Assembly (NCBI RefSeq): GCF_020150455.1
Contig: NZ_CP083740.1
Coordinates: 1,426,001 to 1,490,000 of the forward strand
DNA: 64,000 nt
From: Bremerella sp. TYQ1
GTDB lineage: Bacteria > Planctomycetota > Planctomycetia > Pirellulales > Pirellulaceae
Reading direction: 5' to 3'
The number at the start of each line of letters is the position of its first letter. The first letter of the stretch is position 1. Shown in pieces: positions 1 through 9,324 of this stretch. Below the pieces are notes generated by a model. The model was given only the letters and a program-made list of their open reading frames with translations, had not been told where the DNA came from and did no database searches. The position numbers and the translations under genes were made by a program.

Positions 1-755
1 GTGAACCCAAAGGAGATCGGCTCCAAGATCGGATCAAGTCGGAACGGGACATTTCTTTGCACCAAGTAATTAATGGTTTCGTCAAAGCCTTCCAGCGTTT
101 TGGGATCGTCCGGAATGACGACCACTTCGCTTCCCCAATCGGCCGCGTGCTCACGATTGCTGGAATTGACGGAAAGTACCAACGTCGCTCCTGCTTTCAC
201 CGCGGGGGCGATCTCTTTAGGTTCCAGACTGTCGACTGAAACCTGAAACCCCTCATCGACAAGGGCTTTGACACAATCTGCAACGCCTGACCAAACGTTG
301 CCTGGATCGCACCCTACATCGATTCGATCCGCTCCGGCCGCTTGCAGAAGCCTGGCTTCCGCGAGAATCTCTTGTAAAGAAAAGCTTGGAGCATGATTGA
401 TCTCGGCAATGATTTCGACATCGTACTCTCCATAGTCATCCGCCAGCGTCGGCTGATCGAACCAATCTGGCAATTGCCTCAGATCTTTGGGGCCCAAATG
501 CACTGGCACATTGGCAACTTCTTCAATTAAAGAAAGATCCCCACGACAATAACCGGTAACCATTACCTCCGTTGCTTCCGGGGGAACTTCTAGTCGCCTG
601 GCAATCCACTCTGCAGTCATCAAAGCGGCGACAGTGATATTGAGTACTTGGACAGAGTATCGGAAGTCTGCGCGTGGCGCAAGTTCTGCTAAGACGTTTC
701 TTAGAGACGACTCAGCCAATTTCCCGGTGACGAAATGAATATGGCGATGTGCCAT
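1..755 (-). CDS. DUF6513 / dihydropteroate synthase-like protein (partial, C-terminus off window)
   Basis: An open frame runs from an ATG at 755 off the left edge, so about 251 N-terminal residues are visible and the C-terminus is missing. It begins MAHRHIHFVTGKLAESSLR and contains LNITVAALMTAEWIARRL, matching the N-terminal domain of the DUF6513/dihydropteroate-synthase-related proteins found with tetrahydromethanopterin-linked C1 genes. A TIM-barrel-like part follows (AGADRIDVGCDPGN, then a VSVDSLEP stretch), as in pterin-binding enzymes. A GAGAAAAG ribosome binding site precedes the ATG. It lies 7 bases after the stop of the SDR gene, so the two are probably co-transcribed. The role in methanopterin biosynthesis is inferred from family; the reaction is not established here. 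Confidence 0.8.
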   Translation of the reverse strand, partial: MAHRHIHFVTGKLAESSLRNVLAELAPRADFRYSVQVLNITVAALMTAEWIARRLEVPPEATEVMVTGYCRGDLSLIEEVANVPVHLGPKDLRQLPDWFDQPTLADDYGEYDVEIIAEINHAPSFSLQEILAEARLLQAAGADRIDVGCDPGNVWSGVADCVKALVDEGFQVSVDSLEPKEIAPAVKAGATLVLSVNSSNREHAADWGSEVVVIPDDPKTLEGFDETINYLVQRNVPFRLDPILEPISFGF

Positions 756-762
756 TCTTTTC

Positions 763-1587
763 TCAAGACTCCTGAGAAGTACGGGGAGCTTGGCCACCGT
801 GGTTAAAGCCACCGTTTACCGGAATGATTTGACCATTGATAAAACGAGCTGCAGGAGATGCGAGGAATCCGATCGTTGCAGCGATATCTTGAGGATTACC
901 CCAGGTTCGAAGGAGTGCTTCACTCTTCGCTCGCGTCTGCCAATACTCCGACGTATTTTCTCCCCACGCCGTTTGGATCCAACCTGGTGCCACACAGTTC
1001 ACGCGGACTTGCGGTGCGAGCGACTTTGCAAGACTTTTCGAGAATGCCATGATGGCACCCTTCGAAACGGCAAACATTTCTCCGCTGTCGCCTTCCATTC
1101 CATGTTCGGCCTGATCCCAGCCGATATTGATGATATTGCTTCCTGGCACACTACGCATCATGTTGCCAAGGTTTCGGGAGATACGCATCGTCGAGACGAC
1201 GTCGACTCGGTAAACGAGCTCCAGCTTTTCCTCGAATGATAGCTGTGAGTTCGCACCAGTCAGGACATCGACGCCAGCATTATTCACCAAAATGTCCAGC
1301 GACTTATTCCAATCCCATGCTTGCTGGCAAAACCGATCTTGCTGGGCAGGATCAATGAAATCTTCGATGAACAGCTCTACAGAAACCTCAGGATTAATTC
1401 CCTGAGCCATATTGGCAGTTTCCCGCAGCCCGTGATCATTACTTCGGGTGTGAAGGACCAACGAGGCTCCCTGGCTTGCCAATTGGAGTGCGACGGCTCG
1501 GCCAATTCCACTGGCAGCCCCAGTGACTGCAGCCACTTTACCGTGCAGCTTAAAATCGTTCGTGGCTTTCTGGGGGGCGGTTGGCAT
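763..1587 (-). CDS. SDR-family protein lacking the catalytic Ser/Tyr
   Basis: A 274-aa short-chain dehydrogenase/reductase fold: nucleotide-binding TGAASGIG (about residues 22-29), NNAG (102-105) and a C-terminal PVNGG. At the active site the usual YxxxK reads FAVSK (Phe172, Lys176), and the stretch normally holding the catalytic Ser reads NIGWDQ. NAD(P) binding therefore looks intact while classical proton transfer does not. The start is the ATG at 1587 (a TTG lies two codons upstream), preceded by GGGAATG. It is followed directly by the DUF6513 gene, suggesting an operon, possibly in pterin or C1 metabolism (inference). It diverges from the acyltransferase gene at 1744. It could be a reductase with a different proton donor or a non-catalytic binding protein. 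Confidence 0.85.
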   Translation of the reverse strand: MPTAPQKATNDFKLHGKVAAVTGAASGIGRAVALQLASQGASLVLHTRSNDHGLRETANMAQGINPEVSVELFIEDFIDPAQQDRFCQQAWDWNKSLDILVNNAGVDVLTGANSQLSFEEKLELVYRVDVVSTMRISRNLGNMMRSVPGSNIINIGWDQAEHGMEGDSGEMFAVSKGAIMAFSKSLAKSLAPQVRVNCVAPGWIQTAWGENTSEYWQTRAKSEALLRTWGNPQDIAATIGFLASPAARFINGQIIPVNGGFNHGGQAPRTSQES

Positions 1588-1743
1588 ACTCAATCATTCC
1601 CGAATTTGACCTCGCTAACTCTCTGCATTGTATATTGTCGATAGACAATGCGGGATGCCGGCTGAACATCAGTCAGCAGATTCCAGTCTGCGTTTTGCGG
1701 AATTACCTCTCTGAACGCTCCCCAACAGGCAACAACAACCATC

Positions 1744-2874
1744 ATGGCGGACAACACATTTCGACAAATCAGTACGACTGCGTTCGTCTTTCGTGGATAC
1801 AACGTGACGAACTTAGGACGCAGTTCCGAGCTTCTTAACCATCCAAGATTTGGAGGATATGTTACTCATCGCTTGAGAGAGTGTGGACAAATTGCTTCGG
1901 AGGTTTTAGATCGTCCTGTTGATTTACTAAACCGCGTAGTTCGATCCCAAGAGACCGGTCTTTCCAGCTATGCCGACGCCATTGCTTTGATCATGGCCGT
2001 AGAAATGGCTCACGTCGATATTCTGGAGAAGGAATTTGATGTTCATCTAGCCAGCGCACAGTACCTTATGGGGTATAGCTTGGGTGAACTCACCGCGCTT
2101 GTTGCGGCTCGATGCTTGTCGCTCGAAGACGCACTGACGATCCCTCTAGCGTTGTCGAGCGATATTGCCAAACTCGCACCAGATTGTACGTTGGCAGTCG
2201 TCTTTTGTCGGAAGTCGACGCTCAGTGCTTCCACCGTGCATCGCATTTGTCAGCAAATTAATGCCGAGGGAAATGGGTTGATCGGGATTTCGGCTGTACT
2301 TTCTCCGAACTCCGTGATCGTGATCGGCGAAGGCAACACACCGTCGCGGCTTCATCAACGACTGGAAGAGATCATCTCGGATCGCGTTCATTTGAAAAAG
2401 AACCCTCACAAATGGCCGCCAATGCATACACCGATCGTTTGGCGAGAACACATTAATTCGCGAGCATCGCTATTGATGAGCGAGATGAAAAGCGGCTTCA
2501 CGCCCCCTAAGCCGCCAGTCCTTTCTTTAGTCACCGGAGCGTGTAGCTACACCGACTCCAACGTTCGAGAAATCATTTGCCAGTGGGTTGATAAACCGCA
2601 AAACCTTTGGCAAGCCGTTTACCATACGCTTAGCAGCGGGACAGAGAATATTGTGCATTTAGGACCAGAGCCTAACATCATCCCAGCTACCTACAGTAGG
2701 CTCGCAGAAAATGTGGAAGCTCAAGTCAAAGGAAGCATAAGCACGAGAGCACTTTCGACACTGGTCTATCGCCCCTGGCTACAAGCATTGATCGGCGAGC
2801 GAGCCTATCTCTTAAGAGCCCCCACCATCAAGCAGATGAACCTGGAAGACTGGCTTCTCGACGAATGTACCTAA
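1744..2874 (+). CDS. Acyltransferase of the malonyl-CoA:ACP transacylase (FabD/AT) superfamily, divergent
   Basis: A 376-aa single-domain protein. The nucleophile elbow MGYSLGELTAL (Ser112, replacing the common GHSxG) and a downstream MHTPIV (His228) give the Ser/His pair of FabD and polyketide acyltransferase domains. The N-terminal GQGSQ box, which normally supplies the oxyanion Gln, reads RGYNVTNLG (residues 17-25), so this is not a standard FabD. No ACP or ketosynthase gene is adjacent. It is divergent from the SDR gene over about 156 bases and convergent with the PQQ-like gene, overlapping by 4 bases. No strong ribosome binding site precedes the ATG at 1744. The acyl substrate is unknown. 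Confidence 0.75.
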   Translation: MADNTFRQISTTAFVFRGYNVTNLGRSSELLNHPRFGGYVTHRLRECGQIASEVLDRPVDLLNRVVRSQETGLSSYADAIALIMAVEMAHVDILEKEFDVHLASAQYLMGYSLGELTALVAARCLSLEDALTIPLALSSDIAKLAPDCTLAVVFCRKSTLSASTVHRICQQINAEGNGLIGISAVLSPNSVIVIGEGNTPSRLHQRLEEIISDRVHLKKNPHKWPPMHTPIVWREHINSRASLLMSEMKSGFTPPKPPVLSLVTGACSYTDSNVREIICQWVDKPQNLWQAVYHTLSSGTENIVHLGPEPNIIPATYSRLAENVEAQVKGSISTRALSTLVYRPWLQALIGERAYLLRAPTIKQMNLEDWLLDECT

Positions 2875-4595
2875 TCCTTAGTAGGCACTCGGTAACAAAC
2901 CGCTTCTTCCGCATTACGCACGAGAAGCAAGTCACCGTACATGCACAGTGGATTCCACGTCGGCGCGATGCCGGATAGAGCTTTGATTCTCGAGAATTCC
3001 TGATACTCATCTGACTCCGTATCGACGGCGGCCAACTCACCCTCTTCCCCCATCACCAACAAAGTATTACCGACGAGCAGCACTTGCCCATGTCCGAACC
3101 CTCGTTCGCGCCATTCAGGTCGCTTTGCCTCTAGCTTTACTTTTTCCAGGATTCCATCATTCAGCCCGAAGATATCATCGCCGGCGATCGCCACATTCGT
3201 GAACTTGGTCTTCAACACACGTGAATTATCCCACAGGACAGCGGTTTCGAAGCCATCTCCATTCGCAGTTACTTGAAACATCCGCGCGCCTTGTCCGTAT
3301 CCTTTGGAAACAAAGAAACGGTTGTTTCCAAGTGAATGCACTTGGGAACATGTCGCGTTGCCATGCGAGCTTCCAGGCCATTCCAGCGCCCAAAGCTCGT
3401 CTCCCGTTGACGGATCGTGCCCGGTGATGTTGGCTTCGTTGATGCTGACGATCTGATCTTTTCCGTCAACTTGAACAACGCTTGGCGAGGCGTAGCTGAT
3501 TTGCTCGTGACCGCCAAGCCAGACTTTTTCGCCAGTTGCGGCATCGAATGCGACAAGCGAAGCCATAGCCTCACGATCGTTTACATCAGCTCCCCCGGCC
3601 GGAATGATCACAATTTTTCGATCTTCCAGCTCATACCCAAGAGGACTGTTCGCTCGTCCCCAAGCGATGTTGGCCGATTCAACCTCAGGTGAAACGCCAA
3701 ACATTTCCTTGAGATCATGCTGCCAAATGACTTCGCCTGTTTGTCGATTGAGGCAGCGGAAGATGCCTGTCGCACCGGAAGCATAAACCTTCCCGTCGAA
3801 GAGCAGGGGAGTACACCGGGGCCCGACATATCCCATGACGGTGTAGTGCCGTGCATCGACGCCGGATCCCCAAATCGGTTCTCCGGTCTTCATGTCGTAG
3901 CACGTCACCAGCTCTTCACTGTCACGCTGCTCCATTGTGTAGATACGACCATCGAGCGCAGCGAAGCCTGACCATCCAGCACCGATTGGAATCCGCCAGA
4001 GTTCCTCAAGCGGAAACTTTGTCCAGTCTGTTTGAATGGTTGGCCCCGGCAATCGATTATTTCGGTCCGGCCCCAGAAATTGAGGAAACGCCTTGGGATC
4101 TTCTTCAACGGTCAGTCCGGCGACGTCGTTATCTGATGTCTCAGTTGCTGAAAATGCATCCAACTTTTGATCGGGCGCCTTACCAAATCGATATCCAAAG
4201 CGTGGAATCATTTCGCCTGAGACACCCTGGATTTTAAAAACGGCGAAGAATGCTCCGACAGCGATCACGATAATGGTCAAAGGAACGAAACGCACGCGGC
4301 CAGACCAACTGCTACGGAAGGTGAACCACATCAAGGGAATGAAGCAGAAAAAGAACCCGCCGATTAACGCCATCAAGTTGCATATTGCAGGGTCACGGAG
4401 AAACCAAATCGTATCGTAGGCAGCGGCTAGTGGCCCATCACCCAAGATTCTCCCAAAGAATCCGACGACACCAATCAGCAAAAATACACCAGCCAACATC
4501 CATGTCCGCGGAGGTGGGAAATAATGCACGGATGTCGTTTGAGCAGCTTCTTTATCGGGTGCTGAAGAGTCCTGGGATCGATCGTTTGTCATCAT
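2871..4595 (-). CDS. Membrane-anchored PQQ-like beta-propeller protein
   Basis: The start is taken as the ATG at 4595 (MMTNDRSQDSS), giving 574 aa. The longer open frame upstream would overlap the next gene and cross its terminator. Three hydrophobic segments lie near residues 24-45, 60-80 and 90-110 (WMLAGVFLLIGVVGFFG, LIGGFFFCFIPLMWF, LTIIVIAVGAFFAVF). Then comes a periplasmic-type beta-propeller with repeats such as YDMKTGEPIWG, LNRQTGEVIWQHD and FDAATGEKVWLGG, the blade signature of the PQQ-binding-like/BamB fold. No cofactor can be predicted. Such proteins are common in planctomycetes as secreted quinoprotein-like or scaffold proteins; the exact function is unknown. Confidence 0.85.
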   Translation of the reverse strand: MMTNDRSQDSSAPDKEAAQTTSVHYFPPPRTWMLAGVFLLIGVVGFFGRILGDGPLAAAYDTIWFLRDPAICNLMALIGGFFFCFIPLMWFTFRSSWSGRVRFVPLTIIVIAVGAFFAVFKIQGVSGEMIPRFGYRFGKAPDQKLDAFSATETSDNDVAGLTVEEDPKAFPQFLGPDRNNRLPGPTIQTDWTKFPLEELWRIPIGAGWSGFAALDGRIYTMEQRDSEELVTCYDMKTGEPIWGSGVDARHYTVMGYVGPRCTPLLFDGKVYASGATGIFRCLNRQTGEVIWQHDLKEMFGVSPEVESANIAWGRANSPLGYELEDRKIVIIPAGGADVNDREAMASLVAFDAATGEKVWLGGHEQISYASPSVVQVDGKDQIVSINEANITGHDPSTGDELWALEWPGSSHGNATCSQVHSLGNNRFFVSKGYGQGARMFQVTANGDGFETAVLWDNSRVLKTKFTNVAIAGDDIFGLNDGILEKVKLEAKRPEWRERGFGHGQVLLVGNTLLVMGEEGELAAVDTESDEYQEFSRIKALSGIAPTWNPLCMYGDLLLVRNAEEAVCYRVPTKD

Positions 4596-4706
4596 CGTCT
4601 CACTGAAACAAGAAGTCCGCCTACGGTCAAGATTTAGTATAGCGGTTCTCAGCAAATGCGAACTGCCGGTCTGAAAGCAATTCTCCGCAACCATCGTTAA
4701 AGCGCA

Positions 4707-4737
4707 TAAAAATGGGAAAGCAGTTTGCTTTCCCATT
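4707..4737 (-). terminator. Rho-independent terminator
   Basis: On the minus strand the stem AATGGGAAAGC, loop AAACT and GCTTTCCCATT are followed by a short T run. It lies 29 bases after the stop of the glycine-zipper lipoprotein gene and before the PQQ-like gene, so these two are separate transcription units. Confidence 0.75.
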
Positions 4738-4765
4738 CGCCAAGTTTGCGCGTAATATGCGCCAA

Positions 4766-5377
4766 CTAATGTCCAACTGTGATTCCCCAGTGCACTCCCG
4801 GGCGATGGTGGTAATGGCGACGATGATGCCAATGTGGACCACAATAGGGATACGGTCCATAGTGATGCTCTTCGACGATCACACGCTCACGAACCGGCGG
4901 GGCCTGAGCCACTTCGATGGGCGGATTCTGCAGTGCATTGATTACCCGATCGCTAACGCCATTGTTTTTAAGGTAAATCAGATCGGGAGCGGCTGGAACT
5001 TGTGCCACCCCATGGCGACGAATATGCGTCGTAATGACATCGTCGCTTAGTCCTGCTTTACTCATCGCGATGACGTCGTCAAACGTCGTCTGCCCTTCCA
5101 ATCGGCGGCCAAGTCGTTGCTGGAAAAGGGCTTGGTTCCGCGCCTCAACTTCATCCATATTAGCACCGACAGCTGAACCAGCGGTGGCACCGACCAGACC
5201 GCCAATAATTGCTCCCCCAGCCGTGTGACCGGAAGCACTTCCAATGGCAGCCCCGGCTAACGCGCCTGTTCCAGCACCCACCAGGCCTAGCTGGTCTTGG
5301 TGATACGGTGAACGACAGCCCAGCGAAGCCGCCGATAAGATCAATACAGATAAAATGAATGGCGCAACGATGCGCAT
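4766..5377 (-). CDS. Glycine-zipper lipoprotein
   Basis: A 203-aa protein with a lipoprotein signal (MRIVAPFILSVLILSAASLGC, Cys21). A glycine-zipper stretch follows, rich in GAGTGALAGAAIGSASG-type repeats (about residues 34-72), of the kind seen in outer-membrane lipoproteins such as SlyB or Pcp. The middle (FDDVIAMSKAGLSDDVITTHIRRHG) is a short repeated helical motif seen also near NGVSDRVINALQN. The C-terminus is rich in His, Tyr and Pro and may bind metal. A strong AAGGAGGAAGTC site precedes the ATG. Role unknown, probably cell-envelope structural. Confidence 0.85.
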   Translation of the reverse strand: MRIVAPFILSVLILSAASLGCRSPYHQDQLGLVGAGTGALAGAAIGSASGHTAGGAIIGGLVGATAGSAVGANMDEVEARNQALFQQRLGRRLEGQTTFDDVIAMSKAGLSDDVITTHIRRHGVAQVPAAPDLIYLKNNGVSDRVINALQNPPIEVAQAPPVRERVIVEEHHYGPYPYCGPHWHHRRHYHHRPGVHWGITVGH

Positions 5378-5517
5378 GACTTCCTCCTTGAACGACAGCG
5401 TGTTTATTACGTATCGTCCAAGGCAATCGCCAGGCGCTACTCAAAAACACGTCGCGGAATCATGCCAACTTCAATCAATCGGGTCAATCCAGATTGCCAG
5501 CACGCTAGCACTCGCCA

Positions 5518-6804
5518 TTAAGAAGACTTTTCGGCTTCGTATTGTGCCCATTTCCGAAATGCATTGTCTCGCTGCTCTTCGGCAGTGAAACCAATGGAGC
5601 GAATGCTATAGAGAAAATTGGGATCGTTCGTAATTCTCGGAAAACCATAATCCTTCGGGTCTTCCCCAGATAGATGCAGCACACCAACCAACGCGACATC
5701 ACGGAGTTGGGTCTTGAATTGATCGCCTTGGACCGAGTGAAGAGAGACCTCGGTTTTATCGTCCAAATATTCCTTCAGTTGATCGATATCTTCTTTGCCT
5801 CCCAGCTTCGCAATCGCCAAGATTGCATACATCATTTGCTGATTGGCATTGATCGCACCAAACTGTCCGAAACCGTTTTGGTAAGCAGGACTCGCTCGTT
5901 GCTCCAGCATTTGCTTAGCCACGATCTTTCCACTGGAAATACCTTCCCGCAAACAAGTCGACAAAACGATAAACCGCATCTCATCGGTGAAACGCCCAGC
6001 TTCTAAATTCGTCTCCAACCATCGGTCGAAAACACTTAAGAGCGGGGCGCTCCTTTCTGGGTCTTGCAGCGATTCCGTCAGTTGCGGCGTCGCTACAAGC
6101 AACTTCATCTGCTCCATCGTCGTCGGTGTAATTCGAATTTCTTCGAACGATGTCGCATGCATGATCGCCGCAGCACTACCCTCCGTTACTTGCGACTGCC
6201 GTGGACCGTACATTTCTTCGCGCAGCTTATTGGCACGTTGAAACAAAAGATAGTCGATCAATTGCGGCTGTGTTTCGAGTGTCGCGATCGTATCCCACTC
6301 ACTTTTCAGCATCTCTACGTAAAGCTTTCGCGTCGGCAGCCCATCGCCGTGACGCTTTTTAAACTGTTCCCACCCCATCAGTTGAACATTCTCGTCCATC
6401 GCGAGAAAGCGTTCAAAATTCTCTCTTCGAATGCTTCGGCTGAGCTGTTGATACAGCGTGGCTGCTCTGAGGCGGACCTCCAAATCAGGCGATCGACGAG
6501 CATCGTTTAGAAGAGGGAGAATATCTGCACCACGTTGCAGGATCTCGGCTTCCGCTTCTTCACGAACCGCGTACTCTTGTGCCCCTAAGTCGCTGACAAG
6601 CAATTCATTCGAGCGTGCTTCAGATTCCGAGTTGCCACCTGTTTGCGCTTCATCCGCGCAAACAAATCCCCCCATCAACAAACAAGCGGCAAGGGATACC
6701 CCAAGCCGAAAGCGGTGGCCGAGCGGTGGCAGCAACGATTTATCGGGCAAAGTGATAGGCTCCCAGCCTTTTGGGTGGAATGAGACAGGCAGGCTAACAT
6801 CCAT
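5518..6804 (-). CDS. Secreted HEAT-repeat-like protein
   Basis: A 428-aa protein whose early hydrophobic segment (RLGVSLAACLLMGGFVCADEA, residues 33-53) looks like a signal peptide with a long N-region, placing it outside the cytoplasm. Helical repeats follow, e.g. AVREEAEAEILQRGADILPLLNDARR and SPDLEVRLRAATLYQQL, the pattern of HEAT-like proteins common in planctomycetes. No catalytic motif was recognised. The start could be further in than the ATG at 6804, because no good ribosome binding site is visible there. Confidence 0.75.
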   Translation of the reverse strand: MDVSLPVSFHPKGWEPITLPDKSLLPPLGHRFRLGVSLAACLLMGGFVCADEAQTGGNSESEARSNELLVSDLGAQEYAVREEAEAEILQRGADILPLLNDARRSPDLEVRLRAATLYQQLSRSIRRENFERFLAMDENVQLMGWEQFKKRHGDGLPTRKLYVEMLKSEWDTIATLETQPQLIDYLLFQRANKLREEMYGPRQSQVTEGSAAAIMHATSFEEIRITPTTMEQMKLLVATPQLTESLQDPERSAPLLSVFDRWLETNLEAGRFTDEMRFIVLSTCLREGISSGKIVAKQMLEQRASPAYQNGFGQFGAINANQQMMYAILAIAKLGGKEDIDQLKEYLDDKTEVSLHSVQGDQFKTQLRDVALVGVLHLSGEDPKDYGFPRITNDPNFLYSIRSIGFTAEEQRDNAFRKWAQYEAEKSS

Positions 6805-7049
6805 ATTGTAGTGGTAGATCTAGTAATTCGTCCACGAATAGTTGCTCGAAATGGATAACATCGTCCCTAATCCCTGTCTCAAAAACAAGTTGTGCCGACT
6901 CTCTTAAGCGATTGTATTCCGTGTAACGTCTTTGACGAAGCAGTTTGAGACGCTGCAGGATCACCCCGGTTTCTACTGGCTTCGCTCGCATGAACAGGTT
7001 AGCATCGCCAATTATCCCATCTGATTATCGTGATGCGTCGAGGCAGATA

Positions 7050-8927
7050 ATGAACTGGACTTGCTCTTCTCGGCACCTCCTTTGTGCTGTTTCTATCGTT
7101 TTTCTCTCCACACTATGCGTCGCAGCGGAAGAGAGTCGAACTTGGACCGATGCATCCGGAAAGTTCTCGGTCGAAGCAAAGCTGCTCGAATTTAAGAACG
7201 GAGAAGCCATCCTACTAACCAACGATGGGCGGAAGCTTACGCTACAGGCTGATGTTCTGAGCAACACGGATCAGGCCTATTTGGAAAACATGGCCGACAA
7301 CCCTTTTTCAGGCGGCGAAAAAGTTTCCGATGAGCCAACCGGGCTTTTTGCAAAAAACTACGAAATCGCCGAATTACCAACGGTCGGTAAGCGAGTCTTG
7401 CTAGCCGAAACGCAATTGCCAGATCCGATGGAAATCAAAGAGAGCCTCCAACGTCCAACGTTCGAGGTATTCGCTCAAAAGATTTCTAAACAAGATGCCT
7501 ACGCAAAGTGCTCGGCTCCCATACTGATCGATAGCTCTCCACCAAGATATGCCGTCTCGGAATGTCGTGAAGGGAATGCGGTCGCGCCTGACCAGTTCGG
7601 ACGAATTTACCTGGTGGATCCGAAATCGACAAAAACTGAACTGGCAGTCGATCTACCAGGAACACTCATTTTATTAGATCACCACATCGAATCAGGAAGA
7701 ACTTTGGCGATCGTCAACGTCGAAGGTTCCACCTTACGTGGCGGCGATTTGGTGCTGCTTGAAGGGGTCGCAGAGAGCCCCCCGAAAGGTGTTTCGAAAT
7801 GGCACCTGCCGGGATGGAATCAACGTGGTTTTAAACCCAAAGTAGAGTTCGCCCGACTGCTGGATAAGGACCGCGCGATTGTCCAACTCAATCGCGACAT
7901 GTACGTCTGGAACTTGGGTAACGGCAAGTGTGAATTTCTTTTCAGTGACTTAACTTCGACCGTTCCCGAGATCAGCCCGGATCGCAGATTGTTGATTCTA
8001 CCTGGCCCCAGTTCTGCGTCACTTATCGATCTAACTACCGGCAAATCTCTTGGTGAGATCCCGATCGCCGCCAACTTGAAACCGGAAGGCAAGTTTTCTC
8101 CAGATGGAAAACAGCTTGTCCTCGTCTCTGGCAAGCAGTTTGTCGTTTGGGATCTTCCCAGCGGAGAATTCGCCCAACAAGGAAGCTTCGAAGGGGTACC
8201 AGGGAAGTTGTACGGTTGGGTCGCATCTGACTTGGTTCTCACACAACTTCAAGGAATTGTCGATGTAAAAAACAACGCCGTACTTTGGCGATACAGCCTT
8301 CCGAGCTCCGAAGGTATGCTGACCATGCCTGGCGGCATAATGTTAGTGAGCAATGATTATGCAACGCAATCCAAGACATTCTTCGCCCTCCCGGTTCCTC
8401 ACCCGCCTGTCGTACAGATTCGCGATCAGTTAGAAGATGCTTCGGAAGATTCGCTTGCCATCGGGCCCGGCAGCGAAGTCGCCCTGTTGATTGAAGCAGG
8501 CAGCGAATTCGATCGTGAAGAAATCCGCGAAAGTCTCAGCATTGCTGCAGTTCGCGCCGGGTGGAAAATCAACCCGTTTTCCCGCACCGTCCTGACGGCC
8601 ACCATCTCGTACGGTTCACCGATCAAACTTCCTATTCCGGTATTCAATCCAAGATCTGAACGAAATCCATCACCTCAGTCGATAACCCCATGTCTCTTGG
8701 GCATGAAACTTAAGCACGACAGCGATTTAATCTGGAGTCGCTCTGCCGAAAGTATCGGTGGAGCCTCGAATCCAGCCAACAAAGACGCCCCAATAGATGA
8801 GAAGTTTCGTACGCCCGATCCAGAGAAAATTGCCAATACACAGTTACCGACGAAAATCCTAAAACAAGGATTCAATCAGCGTGCCGGTCGGTCTTCGCTT
8901 CGCAACGGCACCTGGCACGACTACTAA
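7050..8927 (+). CDS. Secreted SHD1-domain protein with beta-propeller-like body
   Basis: The ATG at 7050 was chosen because GAGGCAG lies just upstream and a clean signal peptide follows (MNWTCSSRHLLCAVSIVFLS, cleavage near CVAAEE). The product is 625 aa. Residues about 28-80 (RTWTDASGKFSVEAKLLEF through LTNDGRKLTLQADVLSNTDQAYL) match the SHD1 domain (SLA1 homology domain 1), frequent in planctomycete exported proteins. The rest has WD-like strands (LLILPGPSSASLIDLTTGK, FSPDGKQLVLVSGKQFVVWDL). Partner and role unknown. A longer frame opens at 6945 but lacks a signal at its N-terminus. Confidence 0.8.
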   Translation: MNWTCSSRHLLCAVSIVFLSTLCVAAEESRTWTDASGKFSVEAKLLEFKNGEAILLTNDGRKLTLQADVLSNTDQAYLENMADNPFSGGEKVSDEPTGLFAKNYEIAELPTVGKRVLLAETQLPDPMEIKESLQRPTFEVFAQKISKQDAYAKCSAPILIDSSPPRYAVSECREGNAVAPDQFGRIYLVDPKSTKTELAVDLPGTLILLDHHIESGRTLAIVNVEGSTLRGGDLVLLEGVAESPPKGVSKWHLPGWNQRGFKPKVEFARLLDKDRAIVQLNRDMYVWNLGNGKCEFLFSDLTSTVPEISPDRRLLILPGPSSASLIDLTTGKSLGEIPIAANLKPEGKFSPDGKQLVLVSGKQFVVWDLPSGEFAQQGSFEGVPGKLYGWVASDLVLTQLQGIVDVKNNAVLWRYSLPSSEGMLTMPGGIMLVSNDYATQSKTFFALPVPHPPVVQIRDQLEDASEDSLAIGPGSEVALLIEAGSEFDREEIRESLSIAAVRAGWKINPFSRTVLTATISYGSPIKLPIPVFNPRSERNPSPQSITPCLLGMKLKHDSDLIWSRSAESIGGASNPANKDAPIDEKFRTPDPEKIANTQLPTKILKQGFNQRAGRSSLRNGTWHDY

Positions 8928-8955
8928 TCTTGGGCGCGATTGACGTCAGCCAAAT

Positions 8956-9273
8956 CTACGCTTCGTCTTCCGTGACGTCGACGAAGATTCTTCCTGCCTC
9001 CGTTTTAATTGCGTACCGATCTAAACGAATAGGACTCAGTTCGTGCTTGCCGGTCGTCACGTCGTACTGCCACCCATGCCAAGGACAAGTAACGATATTG
9101 CCACATAACTCTCCCTGACCGATCGGCCCTCCCTGGTGAGCGCACATACCATCCGTCGCGAAAAAACCTTCTTCGGTATGATAAATGGCGATCATCTTTT
9201 TTGCGGCGACCACCTCCAGAGCTTGTCCGATAGGGCAATCGGATTCTGCGGCAACATCGACCCAATTTGGCAT
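8956..9273 (-). CDS. Rieske [2Fe-2S] ferredoxin-like protein
   Basis: A 105-aa stand-alone Rieske domain. Both cluster-binding boxes are intact: CAHQGGP (Cys43, His45) and CPWHGW (Cys64, His67). Length and arrangement fit the NirD-like or ferredoxin-component subfamily of ring-hydroxylating oxygenases rather than a membrane-bound cytochrome bc Rieske protein, since there is no signal or TM segment. No oxygenase or reductase gene lies nearby, so the partner is unknown. GAGGATAG lies 11 bases before the ATG. Confidence 0.9.
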   Translation of the reverse strand: MPNWVDVAAESDCPIGQALEVVAAKKMIAIYHTEEGFFATDGMCAHQGGPIGQGELCGNIVTCPWHGWQYDVTTGKHELSPIRLDRYAIKTEAGRIFVDVTEDEA

Positions 9274-9324
9274 CTAATTTCTATCCTCGGGCGGGCAAGT
9301 AACGTCGACAACCATTTGCACTAA

